A stretch of 64,000 nucleotides of DNA from Flectonema sp. DT1601 (lineage: Eukaryota > Euglenozoa > Diplonemea > Diplonemida > Diplonemidae): assembly GCA_964019425.1 (NCBI GenBank), contig OZ025847.1, positions 23,501-87,500 on the forward strand. Direction: 5' to 3'. Shown here piece by piece: positions 49,628 through 61,258 of the stretch. How positions within the stretch are numbered: position 1 is the first letter of the stretch; each line of letters opens with the position of its first letter. The translations under genes were made by a program, and so were the position numbers. Below the pieces are notes generated by a model that saw only the letters and a list, made by a program, of their open reading frames with translations, searched no databases and was not told where the DNA came from.

Positions 49628-50091
49628 CAGAAGGTAATATCAATATACAATAATGTGATGAATTATTAAGGGCTTTTGAGAATATATCAAAACAAAAGAT
49701 TTTTCTGAAGCCGTAACATCTTCACGTTGCTGAAACTCAATCAAGAATGTGAGCAGTATTACCAGTTTGTCAAATTGACAAAAGACAGATACTTTGATCC
49801 AATATCCGAATTGTAATAACACCGTCGTCAATTAGAATAATTTATAAAAAATAAAATAAAAAAAAAACAATACCAGAACACAGCAGATGCCCAACATCAA
49901 AACCGTTGTGACATTACAGATAATCAAATTAATCACCTCTCCGAACTACTCTCCACAATACAACTGAAACACCTAAAAGTGATTAAACCACTAGCTGCGT
50001 ATGTAGATACCCATATCATACTTAAAAAGGATTGAAAAGAAGTCATCCCCTTGGAAGTAACGTTTGGGAAGGAAGAATAGAAAAGAAATGA

Positions 50092-50182
50092 GGGGTAACT
50101 TGATACTAATATTAAATGGAAAGCAACTTGAAACTGGCAAAAACGAGAATAGGGTTCGGCCAAACCTGGTTGCAATATAAGA
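50092..50182. repeat. 91-bp exact repeat, copy 2
   Basis: Identical to 37180-37270. After it the sequence turns A-rich, so the hairpins that follow copy 1 are missing here. Confidence 0.93.
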
Positions 50183-50522
50183 GGAAAAAAAAATACAAAA
50201 AAAAAAAATAAATAAGAACAACTTTAGGTATTTAATACAAAAGTAATATCAAAGTACTTGACTGAAAAAAAAAAAAAAAAAAAAAAAAATTGTAGTTGTT
50301 TCAACTTGTGAAAAGAATAAAAAAAAGAGGAAGAGCAACTATTCAGTAAATAATTAAAAACAGGCAGCTGATCTAAACAATAGAATTCAAGCTTGTGGGA
50401 GTGTAGTCTCCGAAGCAGCTGAGTAAGAACCAGAACACAACATTAGTCACACAAAAAAAAAAAAAAAAAAAATCTTCCTCATTTCCACAATATAAACTCC
50501 AAAGCAAAAATCTCGAAGGTTT

Positions 50523-53500
50523 TCAAGTAGGTTCTATTTTGGTTACGGTGGCCTCGTCGCTTGCTTTGCTAGTTTTACTGTTTTGTTGACTTTTTCTTCG
50601 AATAAAACTAAGACCAGCAAGAGTTGATGATGTGAATGAGATGCTAAGATCAGCAGTACTTCCATACTGATCCATCACATCTTTGAGTGAATGTTCTAAA
50701 GCTACGGGACAGCTGAGGGTTTGAGATTCTCGTTTTCGAATTAACGGATTCGACCCAATTGAGGCGATCGTATTTTTTGGAGAATCTCCAGAACTAGAAA
50801 CTGTTTCTATCGCATTCAAGGCAGCCGCTGCGTCATAAATTTGCGGCTTCTCCTCTTCACGATCTTCTTCAGAATTCTCTGTAGTTGAGCTACGAACCTG
50901 CTCTCTATTTGTGTATAAATTACCACTTTGTATTTCCTCATTAGGTTGACCTGTTGGGAACAGCTTATTGACCGCAACCGCATCCAATACTTCGCCAACT
51001 AATATTTTATTACTTTTAGAATGAAGGTTGTGATGAGATGTTCTTTTTTTGTTTTGAATAATTCGGGCGAGAGCTACTCCCGAATCCATGAAAACTTTTA
51101 GAATGATGGTCGCAACTAAAATATATCCAACATTTCCAGCTGCTTGGGCACTCCAGTGATTTTGATCATTTCGGGCTGTGGTCATTGCGATAAACGTAAA
51201 AACCATTATTAAGGTTTCCGAACCAACCAAACCAATCTCAATATAATTCTCATAAGGTCTCACATAAGGAAATGTTTTCAGGAGAATTACTAAAAACAAA
51301 GTTGGTAAAACAGTCATCAGAGAAACCCGAACTAGACACGCATCCCAAGTCCCCGGCGACCACGAAGTAACAATTGCTAAAGCTGTAACGTGAAGAACCT
51401 CCAACGCTAAGAAATATCGACAATTAAAAGTATAATGCTGAAATATTAATCTATGTAGTGAGAACCAACTAACTGTTTCTAGTTTGTTGTTTGCTGGAAT
51501 CCATTCCTCACTTCCGAACCAAAATAATTTCGGATCACGTTTCTTTGTTACAATAATCGCGTGAGAGACGGCACAATATCCAATTTTTGAATTTGAATCG
51601 ACAAACGGGTTCTTTCTAACGAATTTTGCCTTGTGTTTCAACTTTCCGGACACGCTGATAAAATAAATTGGAATTGCCAAAGTCGGGGCCAAGATCAGAA
51701 TTCCGATCAGTTTTTCATACCAAACATCATCATAAAGAGTTAAGGTACCAGATCCTACAATAAGCCCTCCATATAAAAATATAACCGGAATAGGAAGTAA
51801 TCCAAACTGTGCCTGTTGCATTAGCACAGTTTTCATCTTACTAATTCGTTCTATCGGAATGTTAATTCCTTGTTCGAGGAGGTACGAAGAACCCTCTTGG
51901 TCTATGTCTTCCTTCTCTTGAATAGAAGCGTTATTGTAATGCCACCAATATGCAACTGAGCAGATTAAAATTAGAAACAGGACAATCAACGTATTTGAAA
52001 TAGCAGCTCCCACATAGTGACTATACTGACCACTTCCAATGTGGAATTGCAAAGGATGAAGGGTTCGATCAAGAGGCTGAGGCTCTACTGTTGGACATTG
52101 CATAGCACGTAATAGTAGTGATGCTCGTATTAGTTTTGTACCAGTGTTAGGACCAGCAGGTGATCCACCAGCTGCACTAGTTCCAATTACTGCAACTGCT
52201 GCTGTTGCTGTAGTCGGGTCCTTGACTGTTTCCAATGCCTCTGTTGCTTCAAGTTCTGGTGTTTCAGGTGATATTTTCATAGCCTGTTTACATCCTGAGT
52301 TGCGACAGACGGTTTCGAAGATTTCGTCAGAAATGAAAGCTGTTCTCTGAAATTCAATTATCAAATTCTCTTCTTCAAATGCTCGAAAAGACTCAGATCG
52401 AAGTAGCAATACGAGTGATCGTGGTGTCCCAGAAAGAGAAATAAATTTCTCACCATTCTCAAATGTACCAGCAACTCCCAACTTAGATTTCTCACGAGAA
52501 ACATCTGTCGATATGATAACCGCCGGGGGAATGTCAGAAGTTTTTCCTTGAAGTATATTTGAAGATCGACTATTATCACTCACGTTGTTACTATTTGTTA
52601 AATTAGGATCCTTTCCAGGGTAGTCAACGTCAATAATGAAATCGTCTACTTCTCTAAAAACAGATTGAACGCACAATACAGAAACAGTCTTTCCAAGTGA
52701 GGATCTTATACCAGCACTTTGTATGATAATTAACTTCACTTTAGAATTACTGTCGTTACTCATGAATGGAGACATTACTGAAGCGGTACCAGGAATAGCT
52801 AGTAGCTTCTTTCCATTAGCAAGCGTTGGTAAGAATCTTACCTTTGGAGACCATAACTGAAATTCAACGATTGCTGGTGGCTGTAGGAATTCAATGAAGA
52901 AGTTCAGGTATGCTCTCTGAGAAGACCTGTCGATACTATGTAGGCTGACAGTATGAACTTCTGACTCAATAACATCTCTGTGTAGTTCAGTGTATGAAGA
53001 AAGTAAATTATTTGATGCAAGCAGACGATACTCAACTCCAACACCAATCGGATCGGATGTGATTGTAATTCGAGTTACAGTCCTCGCAGTCGGTAAGTTA
53101 ATTTTTATAAAAGATTCGTTGACTCTCGGCCTCCACACATCTCCACGTTCATTATCTACTATTACTTCAACATTATTGTGTTCACTAATGTCTTCAGTTG
53201 ATGTTATCATCTCGTAACTAAGAGCAACATTCTCTAATTCAGAGTATCCTCCCAATGTTGGGCTAGGTGTCGGTAGTGGAGTAGGCCTCACAGTAACCAT
53301 AGGAGGTGTTGGAGTTCTTCTTGCTGTTGGTGTTGGCGTGTCAGGTCTTGGCTGAGGGTTCTCACCATTCCCTGGATTACTCCCCGCACCCGGAGTGGGA
53401 GAGCCAATAATAATCGGTGAGGGGGTAGGAAGGTTCTCCCCCGGGTTGGGGTGGGGCATCGGCCCTAACGTTGCCTGCGACGGCTGTGGAGTTGGTTGTG

Positions 53501-56500
53501 CCGGCTGTTGTGTTGCTTGGGTAGGTGTTGGTGTTCCCCGAAGTGGTTGTGGAGTCGGCTGTAGTGGCTGTGGTGTTGGCTGCGGTGTTGCTGCTGTCGG
53601 CTGCGGTGTTAGCCGTGGTGTTGGTGTCAGCTGTGGTGTTGGCGGCGACGTTGCTGCTGTCGGCTGCGGTGTTGGCCGCGGCGTTGGTTGCGATGCTGCC
53701 GTCGGCTGCGATGTTGCCGTTGGCTGCGGTGTTGGTTGTGGTGTTGGTTGCGGCGTTGGCTGTGGTGTTGCTGCCGTCGGCTGTGGTGTTGGTTGCGGCG
53801 TTGGCTGTGGTGTTGGCAGTGGCGTTGGTAGTGGTGTTACTGCCGTTGGCTGCAGTGTTGGCTGTGCAGTGCGCAAGTCGACACTCTCAGAAAATGTTCT
53901 GGTCTTCATTAAAAGAGTGTCACTTAAAGTTCGCGTCAAAGTGGCGGTAAGAGAAGCTGCCAAAGTGCCAGGTGCGGACAACGATTTGGTTCGACTCTGT
54001 GTAATTGGAGGTGTCAACAACAAAGTCCGCGTTAATGAGAAAATATCAGTGCCAGTTCGTAGTGGTAAACTAAATGAATGAGATAATGACTTCGATGGGC
54101 TCAAAGTTATTGTACTCGATAGCGATGGTGTCACAGTTCGCAAAGCTGCTGATACTGATGTACTTCTACTAATACTTTCCGTTATTGTACTCGATAGCGA
54201 CGGTGTCACAGTTCGCAAAGCTGCTGATACTGATGTACTTCTACTAATACTTTCCGTTATTGTACTCGATAGCGATGGTGATGTACTTCTACTAATACTT
54301 TCCGTTATTGTACTCGATGGCGATGGTGTCACAGTTCGCAAAGCTGCTGATACTGATGTACTTCTACTAATACTTTCCGTTATTGTACTCGATAGCGACG
54401 GTGTCACAGTTCGCAAAGCTGCTGATACTGATGTACTTCTACTAATACTTTCCGTTATTGTACTCGATGGCGATGGTGTCACAGTTCGCAAAGCTGCTGA
54501 TACTGATGTACTTCTACTAATACTTTCCGTTATTGTACTCGATAGCGATGGTGATGTACTTCTACTAATACTTTCCGTTATTGTACTCGATGGCGATGGT
54601 GTCACAGTTCGCAAAGCTGCTGATACTGATGTACTTCTACTAATACTTTCCGTTATTGTACTCGATAGCGACGGTGTCACAGTTCGCAAAGCTGCTGATA
54701 CTGATGTACTTCTACTAATACTTTCCGTTATTGTACTCGATGGCGATGGTGTCACAGTTCGCAAAGCTGCTGATACTGATGTACTTCTACTAATACTTTC
54801 CGTTATTGTACTCGATAGCGATGGTGATGTACTTCTACTAATACTTTCCGTTATTGTACTCGATGGCGTATCAGTTTTAGTGGAGGTATCAGAAACGGTG
54901 TTGGAATTTGAATCAGTGAGTGATGCTGTTAACGTCTTTGTCAGAGTCTGCGTAGGCAATGCCTCAGAAATACTAATTGTGAGTGAATCCGTTATTGTCT
55001 GAGTGACTGAAACAGTTTTGGAAGACGACTCAGTGAGAGAAGATGTAAATGTCTTTGTCAGAGTTTGTGTACCAGTTTTTGATAATGAAATAGTTGTCGT
55101 TTCTGTTATGAATTCCAAGGTAAAAATAGATTCTGTTGCAACGTAACAGTCGAGGGTTGTTAAAAGTGTTGTATCAACTTTTTGAACTCTGCCAGTACCG
55201 GTACCATGAACGATTGATGGTGATGGCCATCCAGCTGCTTCAACATAGCCACCGATATCATAACCAGTGAAACCTTCTTTTGCAATTACATAACAGACAC
55301 TGGCGACAGAGTCGTATTGAAACGCTTGACAGACATTTGGAAGCATTCTACACAAAGCTAGACATCTGTTTAGCTGAGGAATACTACTCAGCTTACTGGC
55401 AGAAAACGGATTTCCAGATGAATCAGCGCATTTTCCTTTTCTTGTGAGTGATGCAAAGTTGCAGCTACCGTCGATTTGCTGTGCTGACCAGACGATACGA
55501 TCTTCAAATCCGTCAACTGTGACTAACTGATTACCGTCTTCTGTGATGTAGCTTGCTGTGCCATCATCTTTTAACTTCCAGAAATAGTATGAACCGCTTG
55601 TATCAATTCCTATGTAGAATTTAGTACAACCACTTTGTGTTGTTAGTATTGACAGAGGTCCGTTACCCGAACTACATCCGTGTGATAAATATAAATTAGT
55701 ACCAAAGTTTGATACTCCCAAATGAACTACATCCAAGTCATTTCCGTATTCTATTTGAATAGCTGTGTATGTGCTGCTGATTGGCCAAGAAGTTGACAAT
55801 GTTACTCCACTAGCATGAATCGTCATTAGAGTATTGGCATTGTTGTTGGCTGCGAAGAAGTATCTGCAGTTTTCATTTAAGAGAGATTGCGTTTTTTGGA
55901 AACAATGTTCGCCGCTATTGGTCTTCGTTGAGTATATATCTGTGACCGAATTAGTTCCTTCAGACACTGTGAGTGTTGGGTCGATAGAATGAATGGCTGA
56001 TGCTCTTACTCCTCCATGAGAGAGGAATTGACAATTGGAAACTACACTGGAAATCTTATGATACGAAACTGATATACAAAATGATCCCAATGTCCCACAT
56101 GTCTCAAAACACTCGTTCTCACTCACAACAGTCTTCGTTGATTTTGTTGCTGTACTCGGATGACCAACACAGAGACCACCAAATACAAATTGATATCCTT
56201 CTCTATCTGAAATCGGATATTGCTCGTTGTTTTCACCAACACTTTGATAACAAGTTCCTTCTGCTCCAAGGGACTCTCCAACAGCTCCAAAGGTTTCTGT
56301 TTTGGTATTGATTGGAATTAGCGTCTAAAAACTTGTAATGAAACAAAACCAAAAAAGGTTTAATTTTGTATGAGACTTAACTTTTTACCCACAGAAAGCA
56401 AACAGCAGTAGCAATTCAACTGGTTCACTGAATACTCTTCATTCAACTACTTTTGACTTATACTCGGAATTTGATCATGTGCTGAATTTAAACAAATCGA

Positions 56501-58057
56501 AGGTTCGAGATAGCTGTTTCTCTCGGTTACATGCAGATTCATTGGCATCGCAGCTAAGACGATACATACAGGAGACTTATGTAATGTTCTATTTACAGTA
56601 ATAGAGCATAAGTCGACTGGGATGCGCCACAGGTTTATTCCTTAGATAAAGGAATCAAACGAACTTTTGGTGGAAAGAAGTTATGTAGCTGATGTTCTAT
56701 TGCGACATATATCACAGTATCTCGGCGCAGCTTTAGATGAGTGTGCAAGCGGGAGGGATTTCAGAACTGGGTTTTACCAGGTTGAGATTCCGATCGGAAA
56801 CACTTCAGGTTTAAGACTGAAGACAACCATTGGTATGAATTAATCAGATTACCACATGGGTCATTCTTGTGCTCCAGAGATGATGCATACTCTGGTAGCC
56901 ACTATTGCTGGTCATCAGAATTATGTTAGACCGGAATTAGCAGTTATCGATGTCAAGGTAGATGTTTGAATTGACAATGTTCGATACTCTGGACTGAAAA
57001 GATAGAATAACATACCTGGACTACTACCAGTTTGTAGGTTCGAAATCGAAAAGAAATTTTCCTCAGCTTCGAAGAAGTTGGTGTCCGCATCAGCTGAATT
57101 GATTGTGCAAGTCTGACCGACTGCGTCATGAGTAAATGAATTACACTTTTTATAAAATGATCTACAGATGTCAGTACATCCCGACAATCCAATTGGAGTC
57201 ATCGCAGCAGAAAAGTAGTCTGAACCAACATTCGACTGACAAGTACCAGATCCAATAGTAATAAAGGAACACCCTCCCACAACATCAATATCCCACGGAG
57301 TCGCTTCTTCAGCATTGTCTGTTTCTATTGCGACATCTCCAGAAAATGATATGTAGGTGCGAGTACTTCTGTCATTGCTTACTCTCCATATGTAGTATGA
57401 TGGATTTGTGTCATCGTGACTTTTAATATCTATATTGTAACCGTCAACCCCTGATGGTTGTGTTGATGTAATCGTATTGAGGAACACAAGAGCAGAACTT
57501 TCATCTAACATAACACCAATGTCATCTCTCAAAGTCCCAGTTGATGATCTAATTGCGATAGAATGACTTCTTATACTACCTGGGGAAGTATCATCAGTGG
57601 CTACTTGTAACCCACCTGATCCTATTTTTAGAAATCTCGTAGCTGCTTCATTTCGAATTCTATAAGAACAGGTGGTACTAAACTTTGATAACACCTTTCT
57701 GTAGCAATCAATGCTCGAATCGTCTTCTGCAGAAGACTTAATTTCACCAACTCCCGTAAAGGGTTTTTCAGAGTAAGAAGGAATTCGACGTTTAATCAGA
57801 CTCGCTCCTCCAATCTGAGCCAACAACAAACATCGAGTACCAATTACATAATATCCAATACAGGTATCTCCGATAGAAGAACAGTCACTTCTGCATTTAT
57901 CCGCAGCTCCCTCTTTAAACCCGTGGCTGTACTTCTGACCTCCTGAATCCAAGCATATCCCAGTTCCTATATACTCATAAAAAACTCCTTCAGTTTGTGG
58001 TAGAAAGGTCAACACCGTCAACAACAAAGTTCGACGTAAAATCGCATTATTTAACAT
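50523..58057 (-). CDS. Large surface protein: PAN-like modules, Ser/Thr repeats, discoidin-like domain, seven TM segments; two exons
   Basis: Exon 1 is 57016-58057, intron 56297-57015 (719 nt, GTATGT...AAACAG, phase 1), exon 2 is 50523-56296; the product is 2,271 residues. A signal peptide ([15 protein letters not shown]) opens two tandem halves, each with Cys-rich PAN/Apple-like segments ([21 protein letters not shown]-type pairs; [14 protein letters not shown]) flanking a beta domain. A Ser/Thr-rich region follows, with a 25/16-residue nested repeat (54116-54863) and PTPQPT repeats (about 53500-53890). Next come a discoidin-like domain (about 53250-52840), a hydrophobic helix and six more between about 51990 and 51040, and a cytosolic tail. 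A cell-surface receptor or adhesin is inferred; Ser/Thr-repeat membrane proteins of this style are known in bodonids. The intron holds fossil retroelement sequence on the other strand. Confidence 0.87.
53500..53890. repeat. Pro-Thr-Gln coding repeat
   Basis: An imperfect 9-12 nt repeat encodes PTPQPT and TAATPQ units within the large surface protein, likely a glycosylated stalk. Plus-strand frames that look Gly/Val/Cys-rich are shadows of it. Confidence 0.85.
54116..54863. repeat. Nested tandem repeat (75-bp and 48-bp units) in the surface-protein gene
   Basis: Eight long units ([20 protein letters not shown] plus VTPSP or VTPSL) and three short ones ([16 protein letters not shown]) read in the order short, long-P, long-L, long-P; the same four again; then short, long-L, long-L. 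The two complete blocks are a 273-bp higher-order unit. DNA identity between units is nearly complete, so the expansion is recent. Confidence 0.92.
56297..57015 (-). other. Long intron of the surface-protein gene
   Basis: Donor GTATGT at 57015 and acceptor CCAAAACAG ending at 56297 join phase 1 exactly. At 719 nt it is 6-11 times the other introns of the window. The excess is accounted for by retroelement-derived sequence. Confidence 0.75.
56460..57000 (+). mobile_element. Fossil reverse-transcriptase fragment, retrotransposon
   Basis: On the plus strand the sequence resembles the palm region of a retrotransposon reverse transcriptase, of LTR or tyrosine-recombinase (VIPER/DIRS-like) kin. 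No terminal repeats, integrase, recombinase or capsid part are visible. It is a broken remnant with several breaks and probably old. It lies antisense inside the intron of the surface-protein gene. Family placement is tentative. Confidence 0.6.
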
Positions 58058-58512
58058 TCATATAAAACTGTGAAGGATAAGGTTCAATAGAATTTGATTT
58101 AGATGAACAGTTTTAACATTTCATCATCATCATCTCATAGGAACCCTTTTCTATTTTACTTATTAGGGTTTGCCTTAATGAGGAGATGTAATTATGACAA
58201 GAATACACATTCTAATAACGTTAACATATCTGTTGGTCAACAAACATCAGTCGTTAAGTATTTCAACGATCGCGTGTCGTGTCTAATATTTCCGAAGAGG
58301 TAAGGGACGCTAACCTCTGAAGAGGTAGCTGCCGTTCTTCCATTCCATTGTTGGTAAACTCCCTACTTATAACTACACCCCCTATGTCACTGCACAGTCG
58401 ATATTAGTTATATTTATTGAATAGCTTTAACATGTCAGCAGGTCAACATGTATCTGTCGCTAAGTATTTTCAATGGTCGTCTGAATCATTTCTTCTTTTT
58501 TTTTTTTTTTTT
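58058..58512. other. Spacer between phosphatase and surface-protein genes
   Basis: It contains a T run near 58497-58514 and two related segments (AACATGTC/AACATATC followed by CAACA and a GTCG/GTAAG region near 58219-58270 and 58428-58480), perhaps a weak internal duplication. No gene was seen. Confidence 0.45.
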
Positions 58513-59223
58513 TTAAAATAGGAATTTATTCATCGCATTGGTCGGTAATTTCACGAGATCGATGTCGAAGAGTTCGATGAACTGTTCGTTGTCTAAACGT
58601 CCCTGTTTTTTTTATATTTTTTTTTGTTTTTTTGTTTTGCTTTTTTCATTAACCATGAAATATTTGACAGGAGAGCATACCCTACTGCCTGCGTATCTTC
58701 TGTACTCAGTGAGGATAGATGCGAGGTTCCATCTCTCTAACTTACGTAAACAACCAATTAAAGTTCCAGTTCGATGCCGTCCCATACCACAACATACAAG
58801 GATAGGATAGTTATTCGGGTCTAGTAGTTTTTGTAATAGTTCTATGCAAAGTTCTTCAGTGAAAGGAACGTTTGCGGAATCAGGAATTCTACAACCAGCT
58901 AATTCAACCTGTTTGGTGTTGGTGTTGTAATGAAATCCTATGAAGGTATCGTTTTCTTAATCTCTAAGAAGAATTATAATATCATTGGATGGAATCGAGG
59001 ACAACATCAACAACTCATACAAAGTCTAACTGAAATATTTACATACCTTCACTTTTGAAGCTTCCAACCACGAGGCAAATCCAGGTTTCGGACCCTCACT
59101 AGACAATATAATACACATCTTTAACTCCAAAGTTTCTAAGAAAGGGAAACTCAACTCACTCGGCTCTCCACACCTGTAGATCTTCTCTTCCACGAATCCA
59201 AAATTCGCGGGTACGATTTTCAT
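58513..59223 (-). CDS. Siw14/OCA-like atypical tyrosine phosphatase, at least three exons
   Basis: Exon 1 (59047-59223) starts [20 protein letters not shown] and continues [16 protein letters not shown], the N-terminus of plant and fungal Siw14-type phosphatases. The exon at 58681 to about 58937 carries the signature [20 protein letters not shown], with catalytic Cys and Arg in C-x5-R, then [15 protein letters not shown]. The last exon is 58513-58602. The last intron (58603-58680, GTATGC...AACAG, phase 0) fits well. Exons 1 and 2 do not join in frame with the best GT-AG pair (59046 to 58938): one base is off, so a boundary is wrong, an exon is missed or the sequence has an indel. Siw14 relatives remove phosphate from inositol pyrophosphates. 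The residue before the catalytic Cys is Cys rather than the usual His. Confidence 0.72.
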
Positions 59224-60164
59224 TTTATCTTGTTACGCTTATCAGGCAGTGCCTGCTTGACACACAAATTCTCGCAAACCTTACTCCAGCAACTGTAGAG
59301 GAAAAATATTATGTTTTTCTTATTTAAAAACCAGATTATCCCTATATTTCGTTCGAACACAGAGAATCCTGTCGCCATTAATAGTTTCTTCTCCGACTAG
59401 GTCGGTACAGACAAAGAAACCGTCTCTGAAAAAAAGAAGATAATTTAATAAAAAAACACAACATAATTAAATTTTTTTTTCAAGTCACGGATATTTGACA
59501 CTTGCATGAGGGGGGAGGGTTTCGAAGGAGAGGGGGGGGCAGACTGCTCTCATAAACAAATTATTTACTAGTTCCTGTGTTACTTCAATGAAAGGAATCC
59601 AATAATTGAAAAAAGGTACCAAAAAAAGATAGAGTGAACGCATATTGAGCGAAATATATTAAAGGGTGGCCTCCTCCTCCTTACTCTCTCTCTCTCTTTT
59701 TCTTTGTCTCAAAACAAAGAAAAAACTATTTCTGATGAGTAAAAGTTTGAGTAATTTTTTTTTATTATTTTTTTTGTTCCCTTTTAATATTTTTTTAAAA
59801 GATTCCTTCTTCTTTTTTTTTTTTTTTTTTTTTTTTGTTTTTCCAAGGGGTGAGAGGGAAGATAGGGAAATCAGAAACACAAATCAAATTCCACGCAACC
59901 AACATCACTCGTAAACACATTCTGTCTAGGTGAAAATCGGAAGGGAACTCAGTGCGCTTCAGAATGCTTCACAGCAGCACACTCAGTTTATACATTGGAG
60001 TAGCCTACCTCACAACAAAAGACTGCATTACCAACTCATTCTGAAGCTTAACGAAAAAAAATGACTCGGGAAAGGGGCGGAGATACCCCTGTACACAAAG
60101 TAAGAACGCTCATCATCAATACTTGATTTCTTTTAGATTTTGAGTTCACTCTCAGAAAGTAGAA
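59224..60164. other. Gene-free spacer
   Basis: It includes a related hairpin at 59384-59420 (listed), a T run near 59811-59836 and a CT microsatellite near 59683-59698. No protein gene was seen. Confidence 0.5.
59384..59420. repeat. Nested hairpin related to the dispersed element
   Basis: GTTTCTT (59384-59390) pairs with AAGAAAC (59414-59420) and encloses CCGAC-TAG-GTCGG (59393-59405). AATAGTTTCTTCTCCGACT matches the right end of dispersed-element copy C. It may be an end-only copy. Confidence 0.55.
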
Positions 60165-60530
60165 CTAAATACGATTAGAACGTCTGGAAGCGATTGTCTT
60201 GCGAGATATAATCTGGTTTTTTTTTTTTTTTTTTTTTTTGAATTTTGTTTGACAAAAATACTGACGTAGTCGTCTATGTAAAAAACAACAACAACATACT
60301 GAAATAACTAATGTGATTGCATAACCAACAGCTCCTCCGTAGCAAGCGTTCGCCTTGTCATCTGGAGTCCAGTCAGTGTGCTTTGCCTGCTCTATCTGAA
60401 ATGTGATACTTCTGGTGCTGGCAAGCCATCCGAACCATGACAATAGTATTATTCCCAACACTCCGTAAATAATGCAGCAGTGTGACAAACACCAACAGCA
60501 GTTCTCACACTTACCAGCTTCCTGTGGCAT
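60165..60530 (-). CDS. RNASEK-like small membrane protein (V-ATPase accessory)
   Basis: 121 residues. Two membrane helices, IIYGVLGIILLSWFGWLAS (about 19-38) and YGGAVGYAITLVISVCCCC (about 64-84), are separated by a 25-residue lumenal loop ending DDKANACYG. The length and helix-loop-helix pattern match ribonuclease kappa, a conserved subunit associated with the V-ATPase. The N-terminus is Cys-rich (CENCCWCLSHCC), possibly palmitoylated. From about residue 97 the frame runs through a homopolymer giving a lysine run, so the last 25 residues depend on the exact homopolymer length and may be wrong. GTCAG and CCCAG acceptor-like sites lie within 20 nt of the ATG. The assignment is by size and pattern. 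Confidence 0.72.
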   Translation of the reverse strand: MPQEAGKCENCCWCLSHCCIIYGVLGIILLSWFGWLASTRSITFQIEQAKHTDWTPDDKANACYGGAVGYAITLVISVCCCCFLHRRLRQYFCQTKFKKKKKKKNQIISRKTIASRRSNRI

Positions 60531-61138
60531 TTATGGGCTGGGGGAACTGACAAAAACAGAATTAATGCAATAAAATGAAATAAACAAAGAAAAAACAATA
60601 TTCCTCACATGAAGGAGTAATGTTTCAACTGATTAGTTTTTTGCTGCTATTTGCTGGAAAGCATCAGCAGCTAGACAATAAAATGTATAAAAAAAAAAAA
60701 AAAAAACGACCTTACAGGTGAGGAAGAGGCAATTGTAGTTAGTATTTAGGGCTATATTAGCGTGGGGGTGAACCACAAATAAAAAGAAAAAAAAAAAAAA
60801 AAAAAATCAATAAATCGTAAGGACAACAAATAACAGTTGAGTTTTGTTATAAGAGTGTGTGCACTAAATAAAAATATAAAAAAGAGAATCTAGTTTATTG
60901 TCCTGCTATTCATATACAATACAACACAAACACAGTAAGAAACGAAAGCCTGAACAGCAGTTTGGCTTCTTGACTTTAAAAAGATTTCAAATCTGAGACA
61001 TCGCAACCTGCCAGGCAGGGGGAATTCTCTTTAAGCACCACAATAACAAAAAATGCAAACACAGTCAACAGTCTACAGGGGAATATCATATCTGAAAAAA
61101 CTTTCGAATCATAAAAAAGTATTAAAAAAAAAACCCCC

Positions 61139-61258
61139 ATTCAGATAAACCCTTATGTTTTGTTGATCACAGACAGCAATACCAGAAATAGATAACATTT
61201 GACATAAATAAAACGGGCTCTTAATCTGAATAGTTTCTTCTCCCGACTTCGTCGGTGC
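61139..61258. repeat. Dispersed element with complementary ends, copy C
   Basis: ATTCAGATAAACCC at the left and GGGCTCTTAATCTGAATAGT at the right can pair. TTGATCACAGACAGCAATAC lies inside. The right end continues TTTCTTCTCCCGAC-TTC-GTCGG and then poly-A. It shares ACGGGCTCTTAATCTGAATA exactly with copy B. Confidence 0.75.

Larger units (their letters stand above)
48603..50522. other. 1.9-kb gene-free interval
   Basis: A runs dominate (49100-49130, 49336-49362, 49600-49627, 50265-50289, 50453-50471). The second copy of the 91-bp repeat is at 50092-50182. Nothing else was recognised. Confidence 0.55.

Noticed and set aside
53395-54081. Long plus-strand open frame rich in Gly, Val and Cys
   Set aside because: It is the antisense shadow of the Pro/Thr/Gln repeat of the large surface protein; its composition only mirrors those codons.
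61005-61030. ACCTGCCAGGCAGGGGG as a U1 snRNA 5' end
   Set aside because: The invariant ACTTACCTG is missing and no following U1 stems or Sm site are seen; only a palindrome remains.
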